A stretch of 35,310 nt of DNA, from contig NZ_JABXKJ010000251.1 in the NCBI RefSeq assembly GCF_017115085.1, positions 1 through 35,310 of the forward strand, in the 5' to 3' direction. This DNA is from Nostoc sp. NMS7 (GTDB lineage Bacteria; Cyanobacteriota; Cyanobacteriia; Cyanobacteriales; Nostocaceae). Of the stretch, positions 17,413 to 27,000 are shown piece by piece. Each line of letters opens with the position of its first letter. The stretch's first letter is position 1. The notes under the pieces were generated by a model that saw only the letters and a program-made list of their open reading frames with translations, had not been told where the DNA came from and made no database searches. A program made the translations under genes and the position numbers.

Positions 17413-18510
17413 TTATTCTGCAATCTGCTTAACAGCTGTCTGCACTTGAATTACAACTTTTTTAGACAAAGGAATATATCCGAGTTCCAAACTGGATTTT
17501 TGCCCGTCAATCAAAGCCCAATTAACAAAGTTTTTCAGCGCTTGCCCTTTGACTCGGTTTGGATATTGCTGATAAGTTAAAAGCCAGCTGTAAGTAACAA
17601 TGGGATAAGACTGGGCATCGGTAGGATCGGTGATAAAAGCAATCAAGTTATCGGCGGGTAATTTCACTCTCTCTAAGGTTTGAGCTACAGATTCTGGTGT
17701 CGGCGTGATATAATTACCAGATTTATTTTCTAAAGCAGCCACAGGAAGTTTATTTTGTTTGGCGTAAATATACTCTACATAGCCAATAGCTCCTGGTATC
17801 TGTTGAATCAGGGCGGTAACACCTTCGTTACCCTTTCCCCCAATTCCTACTTGCCATGCTACAGATTTACCAGCCCCAATTTTGCTTTTCCATTCTGGAC
17901 TTATAGCACTTAAATGTTGCGTCAACACGCTCGTAGTCCCACTACCATCAGTTCGGTGTACAACCTGAATCGGTAAATCCGGCAAACTTACGCCTGCATT
18001 AGCTGCGGCTATTCTAGGATGATTCCAATTTGTAATTTTTCCGAGGAAGATATCTACGTAAACTTGGCGTGGTAGCCTAAGAGCAGTTGGCACTTTGACT
18101 TGAGGCGACTGGTGTGCAACTGGTGTGAGGTTATAAGCCAGCACAATAGAACCGGCAGTTATGGGTAAAGAGATTACTCCGCGTTTTATCTTGGCTGCTT
18201 GTTCATTTGTAATTCCCACATCACTAGCTGCAAAGTCTACAGTACCTTCGATAAGCTGTTGCACTCCTGCACTGCTCCCTATTGCTTGATAGTTAATTTC
18301 CACATTGGGATTTTTCTGGTTGTAATCTGAAAGCCAGCGCTCGTACAAAGGCGCGGGAAAACTTGCGCCGACACCAATGAGGGAAACAGGCTTGATGTTT
18401 TTCTGATTGGCTGTGCAAGAAAGGATAGTCAACAAGATAGGGATTAGGGATAGAAGGTAAATGCGTCGCTGGGATTGAAGTTGAGCAGATATAGAAATCT
18501 TTTGTTTCAA
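17413..18510 (-). CDS. pstS: Phosphate ABC transporter periplasmic substrate-binding lipoprotein
   Basis: 365 residues. PstS captures phosphate in the periplasm and hands it to PstCA-PstB. The signal peptide ends in a lipobox (LLTILSC, C32). The phosphate-site motifs GVGASFPAPLY, AIGSSAGVQQL, DFAASD and HRTDGSGTT are all present, so ligand binding should be intact. Start: the frame opens after TAA-ACA with TTG (18508-18510), there is no internal Met before the signal core, and AAGAGG lies about 14 bases upstream, so a TTG start is likely. No pstC, pstA or pstB adjoins it, so it is an extra, solitary copy. No Pho box could be identified with confidence. Confidence 0.92.
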   Translation of the reverse strand: MKQKISISAQLQSQRRIYLLSLIPILLTILSCTANQKNIKPVSLIGVGASFPAPLYERWLSDYNQKNPNVEINYQAIGSSAGVQQLIEGTVDFAASDVGITNEQAAKIKRGVISLPITAGSIVLAYNLTPVAHQSPQVKVPTALRLPRQVYVDIFLGKITNWNHPRIAAANAGVSLPDLPIQVVHRTDGSGTTSVLTQHLSAISPEWKSKIGAGKSVAWQVGIGGKGNEGVTALIQQIPGAIGYVEYIYAKQNKLPVAALENKSGNYITPTPESVAQTLERVKLPADNLIAFITDPTDAQSYPIVTYSWLLTYQQYPNRVKGQALKNFVNWALIDGQKSSLELGYIPLSKKVVIQVQTAVKQIAE

Positions 18511-18579
18511 TGTTTAATAAATACCTCTTGTGATTTACCAATTTGTAGGCGTGTGGGCGTGATTGTAATAAATAACTTT

Positions 18580-18671
18580 TAAACGCAAAGGGGCGCATTC
18601 GCAAAGCGTCTCGCAGAGAAGGGAACCGCAGAGGAACGCAGAGAGATTACTTTGCGTTAACCTTTGCGTTC
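18580..18671. repeat. Inverted-repeat-bounded dispersed repeat between pstS and ccs1
   Basis: AACGCAAAGG (18582-18591) is inverted as CCTTTGCGTT (18661-18670). Between them lies a purine-rich CGCAGAG-type core common in Nostoc intergenic regions. Confidence 0.6.
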
Positions 18672-18679
18672 CTATGGGT

Positions 18680-20080
18680 TTAAACTTTAATTGCTGTTTC
18701 TTTCTCTTCACCTTTTGGCTGTGAACTTAGGCCATCTAAAATCTCTAAAACCTCTTGTTCAAAAGCAACTTGGGCGCGATTTGTTTTGCCACCCACATAT
18801 AAGCGATCGCCTTTTTGCAATGCCCATATTTGTGAGTGGGAAAAGTAACTCATCACTACACCCAGCATTAGCAAACCAAACCCTGAGTAAACTATTGGTA
18901 TACCTGGATCGGCTTTAATTTGTAAGCCAGTGCTGCCAATGACTTCGATAATTTTCAGCTTCACGCCATTAACTTCGGTGAACATCCCAGCGCGGACGGT
19001 ATCAACGAGTTTGCCAGTGGCATCATAAATTAATACCATCCCTTGCAAGTCTTTGGCTAACAGGGAAACACCTTCACTCAAATCCGGTTTTGTGGGAACC
19101 CAGGTTCCCCAAATGCGCCCGTTACCGTTGGTGTTCAATTTTGCCATCGGTAACTGAAAAATTGGGCTGTTGTTAAATTGGACGCGAACAGCTGCAATTC
19201 CCCAATCAGTTTGATAGAAAGTTACGCCATGATATCGCAAAGGCTCGTTGACAAAAATGTTTTTGTGATCAACTTCTTTTCCCTGATTATTTAAGACAGA
19301 CAAATCTGAATAAAATTGGTTAATACCTCCAGATGCAGTGTAGTCAATCCAAAAACGATTGACTCGCACAGACCAATCTTTCGGGACTTGGGCTGCTGCT
19401 AAGGGTCCAGCATCTACAATATTTGTCACTTTAAATGTATTGCCACTGGCAACCATTTCTTGAGCAAGAAATCCAGTCATTGCCCCCCAAATTCCCCCTA
19501 GCAAAATAGCGACGATGCCAATATGAACGATAATTGGCCCGATGCGTCCGACTATTCCCTTGCGGGCGTAGAGGAGATTTTCTTTTTCTTGATCTGGAAA
19601 AATTTTATAGCGGCGTTTCTGTAATATTTCAGTGAGAGAATTCAGGGAACCAGTCTCTAGTTCTGCACTCAAAGCTAACTTTTGAAATTGCCGTGGTTCT
19701 TCATAATATTTCCAGCGCTGGGCAGCTTTTAAGGCTGGTAACTGACGCGTAAATGAACAAGCAGTTAAGCTAGTACCAAATAAGATAAGTAATGCCAGAA
19801 ACCACCAAGTACGATATACGTGGTCTAACCCAACTACCTGAATTACCTTCCAAGTTAAGAAACCAAATAAAGCTGGATGTTCTGGGTAGTTAGCTTGGTA
19901 AAATGCAGGTGACTGACCTTGTTCAATTACAGTCCCGGTGGAGCTAAAGATTGCAATCAATAGCAGTAGTGCGATCGCTAGTCGTAAGTTAGTCAATACA
20001 GGCAAAAGCTCTTGCCGTAAAAACTGCCTAGGTATCGCCCACCATTTTAATTCTTTTGATGCTGAATCTTCTAAAGTCAT
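18680..20080 (-). CDS. ccs1: Cytochrome c biogenesis protein Ccs1/ResB (System II)
   Basis: 466 residues. With CcsA it forms the System II haem-delivery and ligation complex on the lumenal/periplasmic side, maturing c-type cytochromes such as cytochrome f and c6. Membrane segments are at about 31-50 (LRLAIALLLLIAIFSSTG), 90-108 (TWWFLALLILFGTSLTAC), 178-203 (GPIIVHIGIVAILLGGIW) and 405-425 (SGFGLLMLGVVMSYF). A large extracytoplasmic domain between the last two contains VNEPLRYHGVTFYQTDWGIA, a conserved ResB motif. H186 in the third segment is a candidate haem-pathway residue. It starts 30 bp after ccdA and is probably cotranscribed with it. No ccsA is in the window. Confidence 0.93.
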   Translation of the reverse strand: MTLEDSASKELKWWAIPRQFLRQELLPVLTNLRLAIALLLLIAIFSSTGTVIEQGQSPAFYQANYPEHPALFGFLTWKVIQVVGLDHVYRTWWFLALLILFGTSLTACSFTRQLPALKAAQRWKYYEEPRQFQKLALSAELETGSLNSLTEILQKRRYKIFPDQEKENLLYARKGIVGRIGPIIVHIGIVAILLGGIWGAMTGFLAQEMVASGNTFKVTNIVDAGPLAAAQVPKDWSVRVNRFWIDYTASGGINQFYSDLSVLNNQGKEVDHKNIFVNEPLRYHGVTFYQTDWGIAAVRVQFNNSPIFQLPMAKLNTNGNGRIWGTWVPTKPDLSEGVSLLAKDLQGMVLIYDATGKLVDTVRAGMFTEVNGVKLKIIEVIGSTGLQIKADPGIPIVYSGFGLLMLGVVMSYFSHSQIWALQKGDRLYVGGKTNRAQVAFEQEVLEILDGLSSQPKGEEKETAIKV

Positions 20081-20110
20081 TAGGTGTAAAATCTAAAAAA
20101 GGTGTTGATA

Positions 20111-20851
20111 TTAAAAACTGCCAAGGGGAATCCGAGAAATTAAGGAAAATACACCGAATCCTACCAACAGCGCCCCGCTAACTGGGTTAATCCAACCAGA
20201 CCAGCGCCGCAATTCGAGTAACTTTTTAATTGAAGCTGTAAAAGTACCCGCCAAAATCAAGGGTGCTACATAACCGGCTGTGTAAGAAAGTAGCAAAACA
20301 GCGCCTAAAATTAAGTCTTGTGTATTCGCAATCCAACCTAGTAAGCTGGCTAAAACAGGCGTACTACAAGGGGATGCAACTAAGCCGAAAGTCAGCCCCA
20401 GCAAATAAGAACGCAATCCGGCTGGTAAATCTGGCGAAATCCAATTGGTTTCACCCAAGGAGGGAAATTGCAGAGGTAGTGCTTCTAATAAGTTCAGCCC
20501 CATGAGAATGGCGATCATACTGACGATAATCGGCAAACCAATTCCTATTTGACCATAGACTTTTCCCACAAAAGCTGCTATAATACCAAGTCCTGCCAAT
20601 GTAGTTGCTAATCCGAAAGCAAACCAAGTTGATTGGGCAGCTGCTTGCAGACGGCTTTTCGCTTCATAGCCACCGATGTAACCAATGGTAATTGGCAACA
20701 TAGAAAGCATACAGGGTGTGAGACTGGTGAGCAAGCCAGCTGCAAAAATGATACCAATACTCGCCACGCTCAGGTGTGTCAGTTGGTTAGAAACAAGGCT
20801 GTTGGCAAATTGTTCTAGTTGGTAAATTTGGGTTTGCAGGTTATCAAGCAT
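20111..20851 (-). CDS. ccdA: Thiol-disulfide transporter CcdA
   Basis: 246 residues with six predicted membrane segments. The two redox cysteines are in the usual places: C47 in SLTPCMLSMLP and C162 in VASPCSTPVLAS. CcdA carries reducing equivalents from cytoplasmic thioredoxin across the membrane, keeping apocytochrome c CXXCH cysteines reduced for haem attachment by Ccs1/CcsA. The length is that of the short CcdA form (not DsbD). It is upstream of ccs1 in the same direction with a 30-bp gap, a conserved cyanobacterial pair. The 181-bp region upstream is shared with the divergent sensor kinase gene. Confidence 0.95.
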   Translation of the reverse strand: MLDNLQTQIYQLEQFANSLVSNQLTHLSVASIGIIFAAGLLTSLTPCMLSMLPITIGYIGGYEAKSRLQAAAQSTWFAFGLATTLAGLGIIAAFVGKVYGQIGIGLPIIVSMIAILMGLNLLEALPLQFPSLGETNWISPDLPAGLRSYLLGLTFGLVASPCSTPVLASLLGWIANTQDLILGAVLLLSYTAGYVAPLILAGTFTASIKKLLELRRWSGWINPVSGALLVGFGVFSLISRIPLGSF

Positions 20852-21032
20852 GGAAAGTTTCTGAGCGGCAAATGCTTACTATACTTGAATTGTAGCTTAT
20901 TTTTTGCTATAGAGTCAGTAGAATTCATTATCTGAACCTGATATCATCTAAATTTAACCTGGGCAAAGAAATGTATCTAAAATACAATTAACCTCACATT
21001 ATCGCTGAAGAAGCACGCCTGGAGTATTTGGC

Positions 21033-24000
21033 ATGATGATTGCATTACCCGGATTTGAAATTGTCACTTTGTTAAAAGCAGGGGTAAAAGCAGTCATATA
21101 CCGTGGAATTAAGCTTAAAGATCAGTGTCCGGTAATTATCAAAGGGCTACGTCCAGAACAGTGTACACCGAATAATATTGAACAACTCAAACATGAGTAT
21201 GCGATCGCTCAAAGGTTGAACACCGCAGCAGCAGTTAAAGCTTACGCCTTAGAGATGCATCAGGGAATCCCTTATTTAATTATGGAGGATTTTGGCGGGC
21301 GATCGCTCGACCATTTGGTCGACCAATTTCAACAGCCTGTTCCGTTTCTAAAGATTGCCATTGAAATCACCAGTAAACTCGCACAAATACATACTCATCA
21401 TATTGTCCACAAGGATATTAAACCGCAAAATATCTTAGTTAACCTCGAAACTAATCAGGTTAAAATTGCCCATTTTGGAATTGCTGCTTTCATTCCATAC
21501 CAACAGCAAATAGTTAGCAGTTCTAGTCGCATTGAAGGCAGTTTACCTTATTTGTCACCTGAGCAAACCGGGCGGATGAATCGAGGAATTGACCATCGCA
21601 GCGATTTGTATTCTCTGGGAGTCACCTTTTATGAGATGCTCACAGGTCAGCTACCATTTCAAGGCAAAGACCCTTTAGAGTGGGTGCATTGTCATATTGC
21701 TAAATCTCCGCTATCCCTTACAAAGCTGAACTCTGATATTCCTCAGATGCTCTGTGAGATAATTATGAAATTGCTGTCGAAGGTTGCTGAACATAGGTAT
21801 CAGAGCGCTTTAGGTTTGCAGTTTGATCTAGAACAGTGTTTAAAGCAATTGCAGACAACCGGAGAAATTCAATCCTTTATTTTGGGTGAACAAGATATCT
21901 GCGATCGCTTTCAAATTCCTCAAAAATTGTATGGGCGAGAACAAGATATTGCCAAGCTTCTACAAGCATTTGAGCGAGTTTTGAGCCAAGGAAAACCAGA
22001 GATTGTGTTCGTCTCTGGCTATGCTGGAGTTGGGAAATCTTCTATTGTGAAGGAAATTCACAAGCCCATTGTCAGAGAACGTGGGGTTTTTATTTCTGGT
22101 AAGTTTGATCAGTACAAAAGAGATATTCCTTATTCAACTATTGTTCAAGCTTTTCAAACACTCGCTCGACAAATTTTAACGCAGCCCGAAAATCAACTTC
22201 GTACCTGGAAAAAGCGAATACAAGCAGCATTAGGGAACAATGGCAGACTCATCACCGATGTCATTCCAGAAGTTGAACTAATCGTTGGAGAACAGCCTTC
22301 TATCCCAGAGTTGGGGCCTGCTGAATCTCAAAACCGATTTAATTTAGTATTTCAGAAATTTATCAACGTCTTTGCTCAAAAAGAGCATCCACTCACTGTT
22401 TTTTTAGATGATATGCAGTGGGCAGACAGCGCTACTTTGAATTTAATTCCAACTGTAATTACTGGCTCTAGTATCAAGTATCTCTGCTTCATTTTGGCGT
22501 ATCGAGATAACGAAATAGATATTGTACATCCCTTGAATTTGATGATAGAGAAGGTTCGCCAGTATGGAGCAATAACAAGTGAAATTATCCTGACACCGTT
22601 GAATCTTGTCTATGTAAATCAGTTAATTGCTGATACCTTACATAGTTCAACAGAACAAGTACAACCCCTTGCTCAATTAATTATCCAAAAAACTGACGGT
22701 AATCCTTTTTTTATCAATGAATTTCTAAAAACGCTGCATCAAGAAAATTTACTGAATTTTAATCGCCAACATAGGGTTTGGCAATGGAATCTAGCTGAGA
22801 TTGAAGCCCAAGGTATTACAGATAATTTTGTCAGTTTGATGATTGGGCGAATGCAAAAATTGCCCCTGGCAACTCAACAGGTGCTTCAATTAGCCTCGTG
22901 TATCGGTAATCGCTTTGATTTAGAAGTTTTAGCGATCGTTGGGGAACAATCTATTGAAGAAACGGCCAATGCACTTTTTGAAGCAATTTTAAGAGGATTA
23001 ATTATCTCTATTGAGTCAGATGAAACTACCCAGAAAAACTATCGTTTTCGTTTTTACCATGATCGAGTTCAACAAGCTGCTTATGCCTTAATTGCCGATG
23101 AATCAAAGTCGGCTGTTCACCTGAAGATTGGGCGACTTTTGCTCAATAATGCTAGTTATGAACAAGTGAATGAGCAAATTTTTAATTTAGTCAATCAGCT
23201 TAATCTCGCGGTGGATCTGATTATTGAACAAATCGAAAAAGATGAATTGGTACGATTAAATTTAATCGCTGGGAAGAAGTCCAAAGCTTCTACTGCTTAC
23301 ATTCCTGCTAAAATTTTTTTTACCCTTGCCATGAATCTTTTGGCTGAAAATGCCTGGATTGAACAATATGCACAAACATTTACTTTATTTAGAGAACGGG
23401 CTGAGTGTGAATTCTTAACAGGAAATTTAGAGCAAGCGGAAGAATTATTTGAGCTACTATTGTTAAAAGCCGAATCTCATGTGGACAAATCTAATATTTA
23501 TATACTGCAAATCAGACTCTATCAAGTTGCAGGTAGGTATGAAGAGGCGCTGACATTGGGATTAGCAGCTTTAAAACTTTTCGGGGTAACATTCCCTGAT
23601 TCTAATGAGCAAGTACAAAGTGCGATCGCTATTGAAAAAAGCCAAGTATTAATAAATTTAGGTGATAGACAAGTCTCTGATTTAATTAATGCTCCAGTAA
23701 TCCCAGATCCAAATATTAAGACACTAATTAGTCTGTTGACGACTTTGGGACCACCTAGTTATCTCGGTAAACCTGATATCTTTCCCTTAGTTGTGCTCAA
23801 AGCAGTTAACTACTCATTGAAGTTTGGGAATACAGAAGATTCCTGTTTTGCTTACAGTATGTACGCGATGTTATTGGTTTCCATCTTCGGTGATATTCCT
23901 ACAGGCTACGCATTTTCTGAGATGACGATTCAATTAAATGAAAAGTTGCATGACTTGAAACTTAGAGGAGTTGTTCTACACATTCATGGAAGTCATATCA

Positions 24001-27000
24001 ACGTTTGGTGTAACCATATTGCTACTGATATTCCTTTTTTAGAGCGGGGATTTATCGGCTGTGTGGAAGCAGGCGATGTGACGATGGCAAACTACAACGG
24101 CTATCAAGGCTCCTGGCAAATTATCCAGTTAGGCTCTCCACTTGCTGATACATACAAATCTCTAGAAAAATACACCACCTTTGCCCGCCAGTCTAAACAT
24201 GAGGCTGTCTATGAGACAATCAGATTACAGCAAATGCTACTGATGAATCTGCGCGGACTCACTCACCAAAACCTGACTCTAAATGATGATAATTTTGATG
24301 AATCACGCGCACTATCTGTGATTACAGATGCAGGTTTTGTCAGTGGAATTATTTTTTATCACATTATTAAATTAATTATCTTTTTTACATATCGACAGTA
24401 TGCAGAGGCATTGAATTCTGTCTTAGAATTATCCAAACTTCCAGTTACAACACTGGCATTACCAATTGAAACAGATTATATTTTATATTACTCCCTGACT
24501 TTAACGGCTCTTTATCCAACAGTATCTGATCAAGAGCAAGAACAGTTTTTGCAAACCCTAGAATCCCATCAGCAGCAATTGCAATACTGGGCTAACCACT
24601 GCGCTGCAAACTTCTTACATAAGTCTCAATTAGTAGCTGCTGAAATAGCTCGGATTCAAGGTAGGGATTTGGAAGCAATGCGTCTGTATGAGCAATCCAT
24701 TGCTTCAGCCCGTGAGCAGGGATTTGTGCAATATGAAGCTTTAGCTAATGAACTAGGCGCTAAATTTTACCTAAAGCAGGAGTTTGAATTAATTGCTAAA
24801 ACCTACTTGCAAGCAGCGAAAAATGCCTATATGCGCTGGGAGGCATTTGCTAAAGTCAACCACCTCGAAGAATGCTATCCTCAGCTATTGCCACAACAAC
24901 AGCATATCTCTAACGGAACCTTTATTACTACAGGTGAGGATTTAGACTTTTTGTCAGTAGTTAAAGCTTCTCAAACTATATCTAGTGAAATTGTTTTTTC
25001 AAGGTTATTGAAAACATTAATGCAGATAGTTATTGAGCAAGCAGGAGCAGAAATCGGTTATTTATTGCTTGAACACGAGCAAAATCTGGTGATCGAGGTA
25101 GAAGCTAAGGTTAATCCCCAAGCAGAAAAGCTGAATGTTTATCGACCTAGATTAAAGGGTGAAATTTCAGAAGTTATTCCTCAATCAATGCTGAATTATG
25201 TGCAGCGAACTCAAGAAACAGTGATTTTGGAGAATGCCACTGAGCAAAATCTGTTTTCAAAAGACGAGTATTTAATTCAAAAACAACCTAAATCTGTACT
25301 TTGTTTGCCGATCACTCGTCAGTCGAAATTACTTGGAATTTTATATTTAGAAAACAATCTGATCTCCAGCGCCTTTACACAGGAAAAACTTTCGGTACTG
25401 GAAATCTTGACAGTTCAAATTGCCATTTCTCTAGAAAATGCTCGTCTTTATCAAGGTCTAGAAAACAGCCAAGCACAACTCAACTTGGCGTTGAAATCTG
25501 CTCAAATCGGTGTTTGGAGTTGGGATATTCCCAATGATCAGTTTTACTGGGATGAGCAGACTTATCAACTATTTGGATTAACACCTCAAACATTTGTCGG
25601 CACTTCCGAAGCGCTTTTAAATCGTCTGCATCCTGATGATCGAGGATTTTTGGCTAAATCGTTGAGTCGAGCAATTAACGAAGGTGTGGAGCATAATTTA
25701 GAATATCAAATTATTCGAGATGACGGCACTATCCGTTACTTATCCTGCCGGGGAAAAGCCTTTTTCAACGAAGCAGGGAAAGCCACACACATGAGTGGTG
25801 TTGTGCTAGATATCACCGCTCGCAAACAATCTGAAGCCGAACGTATCCAACTGATTCAAGAGCAAACCGCCCGACAGGAAGCAGAAGCCGATCAGCAACG
25901 AGCAGAGTTTTTGGTTAAAATCAGTGCAACACTCGCCTCTTCCCTAGATTACGAAAGCACGCTTGCAAGTGTGGCAAACCTAGTTGTGCCTTACTTCGCC
26001 GATTGGTGCGGCGTTGATCTCCTGCAAGACAACCAATCAATTAATCGGGTAGCAGTTGCTCACCGAGATCCAGAGAAAGTGAAATTCGGTTGGGAACTCT
26101 ATGCGCGTTATCCTAGAGATTTGGATGCACCTGAAGGTGTTCCGAAAGTGCTGCGTACAGGACTTGCTGAAATGGTAGCTGAGATTTCAGATGCAGCCCT
26201 AGCAGCAGCGATCGCAGATCCCGAACATTTGCGGATTCTGCGTGAACTTGGTTTAAAATCATGTATGATCCTACCCTTGAAGGCACGGGAAAGAATTTTT
26301 GGGGTAATTTCCTTTGTGACTGCTGAATCAGAACGTCGTTACAGCACGGCTGACTTGTCACTAGCAGAAGATATTGCCCATCGAGCGGCGATCGCCATCG
26401 ATAATGCCCGTCTTTATCAAGAAGCGCAGCAGGCACAAAAAACGGCAGAAATAGCTCTAGAGCGCATTGCCCGTCTGCAATCGATCACGGCTGCTCTTTC
26501 AGAATCCCTAACACCAGCCCAAGTATCTGAAGTTATTGTAGAGCAAAGCATGGCTGCCTTGGGAGCCAGTTCTGCCCTCGTCGCTTTGTTGAATGAAAGT
26601 AAAACTGAACTGGAAATTGTGCGTGCGGTTGGCTATAAGCAGGATTTGATAGACACTTGGCGTAATTTTCCCATTGATTCACCCTCTCCCTTAGCAGAAG
26701 CTGTGCGGACTGGGAAACCTATTTGGGCAGAACCAATACAAAATCGGGTGGCTCGTTACCCGCATTTAACCCAAATGTACGCCCAATATGACTTTGAAGC
26801 CTGGATTACTATTCCATTGATGGTAGAAGGTTGGGCAGTTGGCGGTATAAGTTTGGGATTTGCCCACTTTCAAGAACTTAGTGGAGAAGATCAAGCGTTT
26901 ATCTTGGCTGTTGCTCAACAGTGCGCCCAAGCGATCGCTCGCGCCCATCTCTATGAAGCGGAACGAACGGCACGAAACGCGGCGGAATCAGCAAACCGGA

